Assembly (NCBI GenBank): GCA_047495785.1
Contig: JBLDXI010000063.1
Location: 62,001 to 126,000, forward strand
Source: Lepidodermella squamata
Taxonomy: Eukaryota; Gastrotricha
Length of the DNA: 64,000 nt
Direction: 5' to 3'
Shown: piece after piece, positions 52,264 to 62,300 of the stretch
How the letters are laid out: each line of letters opens with the position of its first letter
How positions within the stretch are numbered: the stretch's first letter is position 1
Translations under genes and position numbers: made by a program
Notes under the pieces: generated by a model
Databases searched by the model: none
What the model saw: only the letters and a program-made list of their open reading frames with translations
Told to the model about the DNA's origin: nothing

Positions 52264-54811
52264 GAGCCCACCCAGGAGCGCAAGCTTTTTGTTCATCAGA
52301 CTGTTTCAAGCAAAGATGCCATAACAAGAAAGCCAACTCCTGGACCGACAGAATCAGGCAAAAACTTAGTGGCAGCGGTGGGATTCGAACCCACGCCCCC
52401 GAAGAGACTGGTGCCTTAAACCAGCGCCTTAGACCGCTCGGCCACGCTACCTTCTAGCGTAAATGCTGTCGGCAACGGCGGTTGGTTTGCAATGCAACAA
52501 CAGGAGCGCAAAAAAACAAGTTCCCTGACCGGGAATCGAACCCGGGCCGCCGCGGTGAGAACGCGGAATCCTAACCACTAGACCATCAGGGAATTATGCG
52601 TACAATTAAGCTATTGCAATGATATACCTCTTCGAATAGGTTATTATCGATAGGATGCTAACGTAGCACACAAACTATCAAGGTTCTGTGGTGTAGTGGT
52701 TTAGCACTCTGGACTTTGAATCCAGCGACCCGAGTTCGACTCTCGGCAGGACCTAGTTAGTTTTTGCTAAATTTACAGGCTCACTCGTTCCTTACTCGTT
52801 CCATTGGTTTTCAGGTGCCATATTGCGAATTTAACTTGGCCTGTTGGTCTAGTGGTATGATTCTCGCTTAGGGTTCGAGAGGTCTCGGTTTCAATTCCCG
52901 AGAGGGCCCACTCGTTTTTTCTTCATTTGAATTTCAACAAGGTATTGAAAATTTATCACATGATCCAGGCATTTAATTTCATATCTCCCTGATGGTCTAG
53001 TGCTTAGGATTCCGCGCTTTCACCGCGGCGGCCCGGGTTCGATTCCCGGTCAGGGAAAGTATTGCTTTGGAATGAGTTTTTTTGCAAAAATCACTGCTTA
53101 TCGCAAAAAATCGAGCAAGGCTCAGGGGGATCGAACCTCCAATCTTCTGCTAACTCTGGGCAGACACTCTATTACTAAGCTACTTTCCCTGTTGGCTTAG
53201 ATGGCTATTCAGTCCCAAATTTAAGCTGCCGAAGCAAAATATTAGTGGCAAAAAAATCTTTTGTAGGATACGGGTGCCGATCCCGTTGCCTCTCGTATGT
53301 TAAGCGAGCGCTCTACCATTTGAGCTAATACCCCCATGTATTTGAGTCAATATTTAACAAAGGTACTCTCAACAATAACGTAAAACTAGCAGTAAGTTTT
53401 TGAAAAGCTGGCGCCCTTCGGGAGACTCGAACCTTAGAAACTGCGATTAACTGCTCACGGGAGACCAGGGTTCGATTCCCGGCCAAGAGCTAGCTTTTTC
53501 CTCGATTTTAAAGCTGAACTATGTGTGTTGGCCAAAAATGTACAACCGCCCGATGTGGGGCTCGAACCCACGACCCTGAGATCAAGAGTCCCATGCTCTA
53601 CCGACTGAGCTACATTTTATATTTCCTTATTGGTATTACTCCTGGATTAAAAGCAATCGCAGAAAAAATTAAATGGTGCGCGTCGCGTGCTCTTTGAACC
53701 AACCAATCACAGACTTGAAACCACCCGACCAATCAGATGATTGTGGATTCACTGGTTCCACTAAGAATAGAAAACGTGCGGGTTCGGGCTTTTTATGTTG
53801 CCTTTATTTTGTTTTGAGTATTCGGATTTTTGAGAACGAAAAAAATCAAAAATTGAAATTTTTTAAATATTTTTCGCGAAAAAGACAGCTGAAATGTTTA
53901 TAAAGATCGATTTGCTGAGTACTCCCACGATTTTGGACACTTACAATGGCTCCCTTGCCCATATTGAAACCGCAGTCAAAATTTGAAGAAACGCGTTCAC
54001 GTTGAAACTGAATAAAATAAAAACTCAGTTTACGAAATTGCACAAGTGCGTAATCTGAACAAAATGCATCAAATAAGGCACTAAATTTACATAAAATCCG
54101 AATATCTAGTAATAAAGACGATGTGGCTCGCCAGCGTAATACGCGAGTGCCTTATTTTATTACCCCTTATAAAGCGAACCGCCGACCCAAAAATACGAGC
54201 GCGCAGAGCAAAAAAACCTGATTCAAAAATAATTAAACACACTTTTATGCTGTGTGCGATAAAAATAAAATGGCCGTGTGCGTAAAACAGCAAACAAAAT
54301 AATAAAAAATGCGCCTTAATAATTTTCAAATTGAAATTTGTCGAAAGCTGATTGGCTCGTCAGCGACTCAAAACGCCAGATTCGTCTATAAAAGGAAGAA
54401 AAGGAAGAGCGCCGCGCGCAGAGGCCAGCGCGGCCCTAAGGAAGAGAGAAGGAAGAGGAGGAAGAAGGAAGAATAGAAGGGAAGAGGAAGAAGAGATAGG
54501 AAGAATAGAAGGAAGATAAGAGACGGAAGAGGGAGAATCTCCCCCGGTACCGGTTACATCGCCGTAGGAGCCAGACGGCGAACGGACCCTCTGTATCACT
54601 GGTTTCGCACTGGCGAACATCCGACCGTACCTGTTGGAGGCGAAACAATTGCGTTGTGTTAGTGTAGTAGCAACAGCGTTGCATTTTTCCAAATCAGCCA
54701 ACATTTGCTTTCACGTTTTCAGGCACGTATTACAGCAACGGCGCTTTCGTTGGTTCACGTTGCCAGCTGACTAACGCTGACATGATCTGCGAGCGTCTGT
54801 CCGCACAATAA
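48656..54811 (+). CDS. Secreted EGF / C-type-lectin-like multidomain protein
   Basis: Eleven exons with consistent phases (48656-48689, 48755-49084, 49232-49324, 49386-49481, 49767-50006, 50069-50172, 50234-50510, 50560-50640, 50695-50790, 50874-51125 and 54723-54811) give 563 residues. Order: a putative signal peptide (MRSFASCTISVGILCCLLSV), a linker with a long Thr tract, two EGF modules (CINGGTCSTGNVCSCPPEYTG; CLNGGICSATFKCTC), two C-type-lectin-like domains (about 185-299 and 300-418), a third EGF (CQNGGTCTDTNVCLCP) and a third lectin-like domain that ends ADMICERLSAQ. Calcium-ligand motifs (EPN/QPD plus WND) are not evident, so sugar binding is doubtful. Likely an extracellular adhesion or immune-type protein. 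Exon 1 is the least certain. The last intron (3.6 kb) holds a truncated paralogue and a tRNA array. A poly(A) signal lies at 54997. Confidence 0.75.
48991..49084 (+). repeat. ACN/ACT coding microsatellite (Thr tract)
   Basis: Imperfect ACT/ACA/ACC triplet run in exon 2 of the lectin-like gene. It encodes about 30 residues, mostly Thr with a few Pro and Ser, probably an O-glycosylated stalk. Confidence 0.85.
51213..51631 (+). pseudogene. Truncated C-type-lectin-like paralogue nested in the last intron
   Basis: Its own signal peptide (MLLKPCIIFVIFAIIGLTIF) is followed by FDDQLCTNNFPNIYCADPLT. A phase-0 intron (51354-51421) and then MNWDSANSLCTSLGKQLP come next, and the frame stops at 51629-51631 before the second half of the domain. 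The exon break after DPLT lies at the same place and phase as the host gene's break after DPNT (50172). An acceptor ends 4 nt before the ATG. It could be a dead duplicate or the 5' end of a nested gene whose remaining exons were displaced by the tRNA block. Confidence 0.55.
52207..52280 (+). tRNA. tRNA-Asn(GTT), array copy 2
   Basis: 74 nt, identical to the gene at 29466. First gene of the intronic array copy. Confidence 0.94.
52370..52451 (-). tRNA. tRNA-Leu(AAG), array copy 2
   Basis: 82 nt on the minus strand, identical to the gene at 29627. Confidence 0.94.
52521..52592 (-). tRNA. tRNA-Glu(CTC), array copy 2
   Basis: 72 nt on the minus strand, identical to the gene at 29778. Confidence 0.94.
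52682..52754 (+). tRNA. tRNA-Gln(TTG), array copy 2
   Basis: 73 nt, identical to the gene at 29939. After it the spacer diverges from the main array. Confidence 0.94.
52838..52909 (+). pseudogene. Diverged tRNA-Pro(AGG)-like gene
   Basis: Occupies the Pro slot and keeps the anticodon AGG. It has a C:T mismatch in the anticodon stem, an altered 3' acceptor (GAGGGCC against GGCCTGT) and a rewritten T-stem that still pairs. Probably decaying. Confidence 0.65.
52986..53057 (+). tRNA. tRNA-Glu(TTC)
   Basis: 72 nt. Acceptor TCCCTGA/TCAGGGA, anticodon stem CCGCG/CGCGG, loop CTTTCAC, A73. A Glu isoacceptor absent from the main array, occupying the place where Trp would be expected. Confidence 0.9.
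53118..53190 (-). pseudogene. tRNA-Thr-like pseudogene
   Basis: The minus strand keeps the D-arm, anticodon stem TCTGC/GCAGA and T-arm of tRNA-Thr. The anticodon loop is 9 nt and the 5' acceptor strand (AGGGAAA) no longer pairs with CTGAGCC. Confidence 0.75.
53262..53335 (-). pseudogene. tRNA-Ala-derived pseudogene with anticodon AAC
   Basis: The minus strand resembles tRNA-Ala(AGC) throughout, but the anticodon reads AAC (Val), the anticodon stem has a C:A mismatch and an extra T follows the acceptor. Confidence 0.75.
53455..53492 (+). pseudogene. tRNA-Asp 3'-half fragment
   Basis: CACGGGAGACCAGGGTTCGA onward matches the 3' half of tRNA-Asp(GTC), with changes in the T-stem. The 5' half is missing. 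Confidence 0.6.
53547..53619 (-). pseudogene. tRNA-Lys(CTT)-derived pseudogene
   Basis: The minus strand keeps the anticodon loop CTCTTGA and the 3' half of tRNA-Lys, but the 5' acceptor strand has become AT-rich and does not pair with ATCGGGC. Confidence 0.75.
54437..54538 (+). repeat. Polypurine repeat, copy 2
   Basis: About 100 bp of GGAAGA/GAAGAAGG words in the lectin-gene intron, with the same CTAAGGAAGAG start and GGAAGATAAGAGA phrase as 38767-38810. Confidence 0.6.
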
Positions 54812-56339
54812 TCTCTTCCGGCTCTTCAAATTATTTAACGTTTCGACAATGTTCAACTTTGATCAAACTCGATGTTTTTATATTCCGCCTGTTATTTATT
54901 ACTTTGTGTTACAAGTTTCCATGAATCAAGCAGTAGCACCACAGTTAAATGCAGCACAGGATGTGAATTCTTTAAAGCAGTTGAGATTAATAATTCAATA
55001 AAGCTATAGAGAAATTGTTTTTCCATGATTTTTTCCATTTCCAAGCCGCCTCGTTTTGGCATTGGAAATTATTGTTCACACATCGACAGTCAAACTTCAG
55101 CTTTAACAGTTTATGGCTATCAGTGTGCAGCCATCAAAATTTCGCTCTTTGCACCTCGAACTCTTCTATCATTTCAATAATAGAAATAATTAAATTTCAA
55201 TGCAAATCAGCATTTGTCAGTGGGAAGAGTCGGCATGACCACTTAAAAGAATATCCACAATATCCAACAATTCCTCAATTGAAGAGTTTGTAATGAAACA
55301 TGTTTCCGCTTGCACATGAATTTCACACATAAATTAGGTGATACAAGTTGCCATGTATCACGTTGCCATCTAAACAGCTAAATCCTGCTCTGGAAGCAGA
55401 CGCGGTATGCGTGTACAAAACAGAATGCGGAAAACCACTGACTAAGCAAAATGCCACAGCGCGGAAGCAATGTGAAGCGAGTGTAAAGACCAAAATCAAC
55501 GAATAATTCCGCGTTTTAGACGCATAAATAGCTCTAACCGACATCCTGAATCAGTTTCTTTCGCGTATATGTCTCAAGCGGAAGCTGCTGGAGCTGTTAC
55601 AAAAGCTGTAGACAAATAAATCATCCTATTTATAGCTCAATTAGTCTACACATTTTGGTCAATATACGTGATGCGAGATACGACGCTCAAGGCGAAAAAT
55701 AGTAAAAAGCACAAAAAGTGCGCTCTCTTCCGTCAACCGTGATCAAAGAAAGAAAAGGCTACTTAGCGGATCATGAAACAATGCAGAGGCAAATGGTTAA
55801 ATACTAAAAGTTAAAGATAACTTTTCAAAGATGAATAGAAGTTAGCCTTTATTTTTCTATAATATTCTAATTATTAGTTGCAACTACGTTAAAACGCTAA
55901 ACCGAGGTATATTGGCACTATTTTCTGGGTTCTTGTCTTAAAATGTGCAACTCCTTGGCGTCGGGGGCGATTAAATGTTACTCCTGTAGCTGCAGTCCTA
56001 CAGAAGTTGCCGGATGTTGTTGTCGCGTTGCGTTTGAAAGAGGCCACTCTCGAAATGATCTATCAATGATCGACTGAGCGACAGCCATCAGATGAATAAA
56101 AAGCGGCTGATTTTTATTGCGGGCACAACGGTTTGTGATTTCTAGAGTTTCTACTAACGATGGTTGCTGAAGCCTCAACCTGATTTATATATTTTTTGAA
56201 TTATTACGGACCGGGAACAATAGCGCAACAGACAAAAGAAAGCGCCGAGGACTCACATAAATCAGTGGTTTGAAAGGCTATAACATCAGCGTATTATTCT
56301 TTAGCCGTATTTTGATAACCTGTTTTATCCTGGTAGCTC
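54812..56339. other. Intergenic downstream of the lectin-like gene
   Basis: AT-rich, 1.5 kb. Contains the poly(A) signal at 54997-55002 and the half-MITE at 56021-56150. No gene is supported. Confidence 0.5.
56021..56150 (+). mobile_element. Half copy of the TCGCGTTGCG-ended MITE
   Basis: The end GTCGCGTTGCGTTTGAAAG, then CTCGAAATGATCTATC, then ATTGCGGGCACAACGGTTTG parallels the inverted right half of the element at 63391-63753. Only one terminus is present. Confidence 0.65.
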
Positions 56340-57040
56340 ATGAGAATTCTGCTTCTGTTTCTTTGCAATCTGGCAATCAACGCCCAAAATGAAGGTTCAG
56401 TGGCTACATATATATTTTTCAATCTGCGATTATAGCTTTTGCGTTTCACAATAGACGACGAAGATATGATCAATAAACTACTGGGAGTTATCTACAATGA
56501 GGTCGAGAAGCAGGTGAACCTTTCCCAAATTCCTCCCGATATTGGGCGGTCTACAAATCTCAATGTCTCAGCTGATACCGACAATCTGATTGAGCCTATA
56601 AAAATCATCGATATTACCACCCTTCCTACACCTTCGCCTAGGATGGCAGGTTTGTGATGTTTTAACCAGAAAACATATTTATGCCAGTCTTAATTTCTAG
56701 TTGATGCCTATGAAGTCACCACGAAGCCTATACCGCTGTCTTATCCGGGTAACAACAAATATGCAACTTATTATTTGCTTATTTTCATCGCGCTTTTCCA
56801 GTTCCTGATGCCTATACCGACAAAAATTCAGGAAAGTACCACGCGGCAATGGTGCTCCTAATTATTGCAATTGTTTCAACATCCATGTTACTTATTGCTC
56901 ATGGAGTATTTTGTTGTTACTTCTACCAATATCAGGCCTATTATTATTATCCTTTCGCATTTATCGCCACTCCGATCATTTTTCTTGCTGTACTGGTTCC
57001 CCTGACCGCTATAGGGGCTGGTTTGATGATGTCATTATGA
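56340..57040 (+). CDS. Unrecognised membrane protein, paralogue A
   Basis: Four exons (56340-56394, 56455-56649, 56701-56748 and 56802-57040) join in phase, giving 178 residues. MRILLLFLCNLAINAQ is a clear signal peptide. An acidic start (DDEDMINKLL), a Thr/Pro-rich middle and, at the C-terminus, two hydrophobic helices (AAMVLLIIAIVSTSMLLIAHG; IIFLAVLVPLTAIGAGLMM) follow. The acceptor cctggtag ends 3 nt before the ATG. The related gene at 57107 starts 67 nt after the stop, suggesting a shared operon and tandem duplication. No known family was recognised; a small surface or vesicle membrane protein is a guess. Confidence 0.65.
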
Positions 57041-57106
57041 ATGCGCAAGAATTTTTCCATTATGCCAAATTAAAACTTTAGGTACAAAAAATTACCTATT
57101 CCGTGA
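57041..57106 (+). promoter_or_regulatory. Operon-like intercistronic junction
   Basis: 66 nt between the two paralogues contain an ATTAAA-type signal near 57070 and an acttta(g) acceptor ending about 57081, followed by the ATG at 57107. The spacing fits trans-spliced polycistronic processing. Confidence 0.45.
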
Positions 57107-57769
57107 ATGTTGAGAACAAAACACAGTCAAGTCAAGGTCGTTGAGATTGTTATCTTCGGGCTCATCGTCAAAGGCTGCCTTGCTATAGACTATTATGGTA
57201 TGTGCAATATATGCGCCTTCTAGTGATTTCGTTGGACGTATATTATTATATTATGCATACCCAAGACGCGGATTCAATATCGCTCTCTGTTAATCAAACT
57301 GACACGGACGATTTGCTACAACTTATTCGAATCGAGATACCCGAGGAAAGCTCTACTACATCAACGACAACGACGTAATTTTCTACGCCAATTACTATTG
57401 CAACAAATACTTCTTCGTCTTTCAAGGGCGGCGGCTCCTCTGATAATTGATGGTAAAGTAGTTACAGCAACTGCGAGATCTACACTACTTCCAACACAGC
57501 CACCTGTTGGTAAGTATAAGTGCAGGAAATGTCTTTCACATCCGATGAGGATTTCATTTGTCCAAGTATACGACCCTAGAGTTGACCCCATGCGAGTCGC
57601 TGGTTTCTCTTTGATAATCGTGGCCCTTGCTGTGTTTTTGGCTTGGATCATTCCGTATTTTTGTTATGTGCGTTACTATAATTATAACTTTACCGTGTCC
57701 ACCATCAGCATGGCTTCTATTGCCATTGCGTTCTTGGTAACAGGGACAGCACTTGCATTCTCAAATTAA
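57107..57769 (+). CDS. Unrecognised membrane protein, paralogue B
   Basis: Four exons (57107-57197, 57266-57374, 57427-57509 and 57567-57769) join in phase, giving 161 residues. It shares the layout of its upstream neighbour: N-terminal hydrophobic signal (IVIFGLIVKGCLA), an acidic segment (TDTDDLLQLIRIEIPEE), a short Thr run, the junction motif PV-(V)(Y/P)D before the last exon, and two C-terminal helices (FSLIIVALAVFLAWIIPYF; ISMASIAIAFLVTGTALAF). All introns interrupt codons after base 1 or 2, as in the neighbour. The poly(A) signal AATAAA (57768-57773) overlaps the stop codon. Function unknown. Confidence 0.62.
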
Positions 57770-57773
57770 TAAA

Positions 57774-59311
57774 TCACCACAGTATTTCAAGTGAAATTAT
57801 TAGTATTTGGAACCTGAAAGGCAGCTCCTCCTCTTCCGTCCTCCTGGAGAACATCAGGGGCAATAGAAAACGACAAAAAATTGGGTACCAAGTCAAACGT
57901 AGCATGGAAGAAATAATGAGAAAAGTTGACAATTATTGTCATCATGTTGCACAGCTTATTGCCATTATAGGCGGTAATAACAGCCGGTATCACCTAGGGT
58001 TGCGGTTGAACCTTAGTTGTCAGTACCCTACCTTAGAAGTGCGATCGACTGGTGTCGCTCTTGGATGTTCTTTAGCTAAGGTTTATTCTGTGCCAGCCCG
58101 AGGGCACCGAGCATATATTATAGGAAGCAGCAAATTTAGTTGTTAGGAAAAATCAGAAATCAAGTTTTTGCCCTTTTTGGCTTGTAGCAGCCCATAGGAG
58201 AAATATTCGGGCCACTTGGCCACGATAATCGAATCCACCGACCCTGATTTACCTGATTTCGTATACTGGGAGGCTGGAAAATTATGTTAGACCCGATTAT
58301 ATTACAGTTAGGACCGTTGGTCGAGAAATTATGACACATTAGGGCGCATTACCCTAAATAGAGATTGCAAATGTGATTTTTCAATTTTCGCCGAGGTTGA
58401 TTGCGTTTTTACGAGTGAGGCCGGCTAAACGGTTTGGCTGGTCACTAAATTTTCAAAACAAATTGCTCTTAAAACTGAAACTTGAGTGCGAGGAGTCGCA
58501 AAGCCGAGCAGTTTCGATGTCACGTTTTATTGTTCAAATGGCTAATGTATAATAAAAGCAATCAAATTCGTGGAAAAAGACGTCGCCGATTTCATCGTAC
58601 ACTTCAACGAATGAGCAGAGAATAATACCATATACGCATAATAGCATCCATCACCAGTACCGGGCAGGCGAAGACACAAGTTCAAATATTATTTGGTAGC
58701 AAAAAAAAACCAGAGCAGTGTAAAAACCGAAGAAGAAGAAGACGCAATCGATGCATCTTGGTTTAAAATTCATAATAATAATACCATTTTTACTGCAATG
58801 AGCTTCCATTTTCATCAGGTAAGAAATATTATGTGAAAGAAAAAATTAGCAAGCATTATCATAATCATAATATTATAATATGTCCAGAGTTCGTTCAAAC
58901 AACAAACGGTAACTTGAATCAAATCTACAGTCGAGTTTGGAAATTCTCATTTTTATCAAAAAATGCAATTGAGACAACAATCGTTAGTATTTCATAGCAG
59001 CGAGAGAAAAGCGTATGATGATGCATTATTTGATGATACACAGAAGAGCAGAAGTCAACGAGCAACAACGTCTTCCGGTCTTGAGCAACGCGTCGCGAAA
59101 GACGGCCATGCAGCAGAAATTGATTACACACTGAGAGCTAATTAGTAGTAGTAACAAAAAATCGAGTATATATCAAGATAAAATAATAATAATAAGAATG
59201 ATAATAACGTATAATCTGCGGTACAAACATCAAATCGATTTTAGCTGCCATTGATTCGTTCGTTCACAAATCTGGGACACCGGTGTCAACGTGGTTGGTC
59301 ATAATCAAATT
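57774..59311. other. Convergent intergenic region
   Basis: 1.5 kb between the paralogue pair and the 3' end of CDC25. Likely CDC25 3'UTR, with ATAATAATA stretches near 58770-58880 and 59180-59205. No gene is seen. Confidence 0.5.
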
Positions 59312-62300
59312 TCAAAAAGGCTGCTGCTGCTGCTCCTTTTCGTGCGCCGTGTTGAGCTCTTCGATCGAGGTGCGGCACAGGCTGGTCGAGAAGCCGATGG
59401 CGGTGGGCCGCGGGCAGTCGGAGCGGCGGCGCTGGCGCAGCGCCAGGTCCTTCTTGTGGAAGCCGCGCATCGGGCAGTCGTCGTCGAACTCGCTCTGCCG
59501 CTTCGACTTGGCCTCGCTCGTCTCGTCGTCGCTGTGGCTCGCGAACGAACTGCTCGTGTTCAGCGGCTCCGAGCGCGTCGCATCGCCCGGCGCCGACGAC
59601 GACGGCTTCGACGGCGATGCAACGACGACAGCCGGCGGTTGTTGACTGATCCTAACAAAGTTAGCAAAAACACATTAGCAAAGTATTAGAGTGGGAAATC
59701 AACTATAAGACCGAATCTTATGATCCATTCTTTCGACGGGATTGACCATTCGAATTCTGGTCGGGTCGCCCTTTCATCAATGTACCCTATAATAGATTAG
59801 CAACGGTTCCTTCCATCGTTTTATGAACTGAGAAATTGAAAATTTGTTCGCCATCGAAACCTGAGTTGAGTAATGAACTAGCTCTTAGCTGCGCAAAACC
59901 TCCTTGTTTTTCCTTTTCTCATATTTTTTCTTTGTTTCTCGACTCTCGACTACAGCGATTTCCGATATCGATTGTACGAATCGGTGATTTTCCCAGAGTC
60001 AGCGGTCAACATACAAATTATTCTATATCCAAAAGTAGCCATGTAGACTAAGAAACAGAAATTCAAAATTGCTTAAGAATTATCGATCAAAAAATTCGAA
60101 ATTTAGTCCTGGAACCCACATTCAAGAGTTGCAAATATTTCAATGAAAATCAAATTATTCTTAGTGAAACATTTGAACGGGCCAAAAACGAGCCAATTTA
60201 ATACTAACAATACAGGTAAACGCCCTGCTCAAACTCAGTTTTCCCTTCAATTTCAAAGATAGTAAGTCAAGCAAATACCCATTCCGAATGCTATCGGAAA
60301 TTTTTTAATATTTGAATTTGAAAATAATGAGATATAAATTTGTTTCTATCACCTCGAGGTTAATATCAAACGGAAAACTGACAAGACGGAGAATTTCGGT
60401 AATTTCTAACGTAATTCTAACCCTGAAAATGTGATCAACTTCAAAGCCCAGAGTGTCCAATTTTTTCCAGTCTCCAATTACATGAGCAACAACTCACTGA
60501 ATTTCCGACGCCGAGAGCGGGCAACTGTTGGTCAGCTGTTGCGACGCCGATGACTGCTGCACGAACTCGACCTCGCTCATGGTCTTGATGCGCCGCTGCA
60601 TGCGCCGCAGGTGGTCGCTGTAGCGCGGGTCCGCCTGCTTGACGTAGCCGCCGGGCGGCTCGCACAGCCGCGGCTTCGCCGTCCGGCCGCAGTACTGCAC
60701 GAAGGCCTTGTAGCCGCCGGCGAGGATGTACGCCTCGGGGTAGTCCAGCTGCGGGTAGTTCGCGATCGTGTGCGCGTTCCGGTCCTCCGTGCGGAACATG
60801 CGGTACGTGTTGGGCGCGCGGTGGCTGCTGAACTCGCAGTGGAACACGACGATCACGCGGCTGCCCGTCCGCGCCGCCCGCTCCTCGTCCGACGCCGCCT
60901 CGGGCCGCACCCAGGCCGCTGCCGGCCCATGCAGCGTCGCAGCCTCGGCCGAGCTGTCGTCGCTGCTGCTGCGGGTGAAAAACGCCGAGCGCAGCGTGTC
61001 GAAGAACGGGTACGGGAAGTTGAGGGCGCCGCGGATGTGCCCGCCCGAGAACTCGTACGGGAACCGGCAGTCGATGATGTACGCTCGCTCCACTTCGTTC
61101 GCGTAGTGACCTACAAATAATACAATTGTTAGGTACTCAATATTTCATCCAGTTTGCAAAGAATAATATTATATAAGTAGTAGAGAAATTCTCAGCTGAT
61201 TCCAAAAGGTAATTTGCATTCAAGATTGGCGAAATCAGAATGGCAAAGGCCGTTACTTCTTCAAACAAAACTTTCTACAGAATCGTCTCTGCGTAAACTT
61301 TGGTCATTATACTGCCGACTTCAATGCCAACTCCAACACACTGCTGATTGGATGCAAGTAATGCCATTTTTTGTTTCTTTTTTTTTAGCCGAACAACAAT
61401 TTCAATTACACAAAAGAATGAATGGAAGAAACGAGAAAAGGAACCTCCGTGAGTCATCCATCCGATGGAAGCTGGAGAGCCACATTAGGAATCTATTACG
61501 ATCAGGCCTTGTTATTATAACGATGCAGCAGATTACGACTTGGTTACTTTTTACCCAAGAGAAGAAGGGAAAATCCAAAATCTCATCCCAATCACAGGCC
61601 AATTTGCACACCGAGTAGAGTATTCAAAAATCTAGTCCGTAATAAATCCTCGACTATTACTCTATCATTTGCTGAACAGCATGGCTTTATGCGACTTGAA
61701 TCTACAACAACACGAATGCTCGAAAATGTTTGATTGGTCCTCCACACTGGAAAATTCTGATGTTGTTTATAAAGATTTCGCCAAAATATGATAGCATTCA
61801 ATGAAACGCAATGAAACGCAGCTGTACAAATTGAACAAGTATTGCATGTACCTTCAAGCAGTTTGGCGATTTCCTCGGACTCGACGAGCGGCACGCCGTC
61901 GCACAGCCGGCACGCGAGCAGAAACCGTTTCGAGCGGTCGCCAATCAGCAAGTTGCACGTGTCGTCGAAGACGGGCCGGTCGTCGCGGCTGTGGCTCGTC
62001 GCCGCCGCAAACGACTGGCGCCGCGGCGACGCAGAACTCGGCTTCTCGGCGAGCAGCTTCGACCGGTCGCACACCGGACTGTCGAAGTTGCAGGCCTGCT
62101 GGTGCTGGTGCTTGTCGAGCGCCACCATCGACCGGCTGTGCGGCAACTTCTTGCGCGCGGCCGGCACCACTTTCTGGCGGACGGGCGTTGTCGTCTCGGG
62201 CGCAGGCGACGAGTTTTCGCTCGACTTTTTCGTCGGGGTGATGGCGATTTCGGCGAGTTTCAGCGCCGGGTCGAAGGGGGTGGGGGCGCTGCCGGCGCGC

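Noticed and set aside
53401-53455. Possible minus-strand tRNA 3' half (GGTTCGAGTCTCCCGAAGGG region)
   Set aside because: A T-arm-like hairpin is visible, but no matching 5' half or anticodon arm could be built; isotype not assignable.
54087-54704. Open frames in the polypurine region of the lectin-gene intron
   Set aside because: Low-complexity readings of the GGAAGA tract on the opposite strand.
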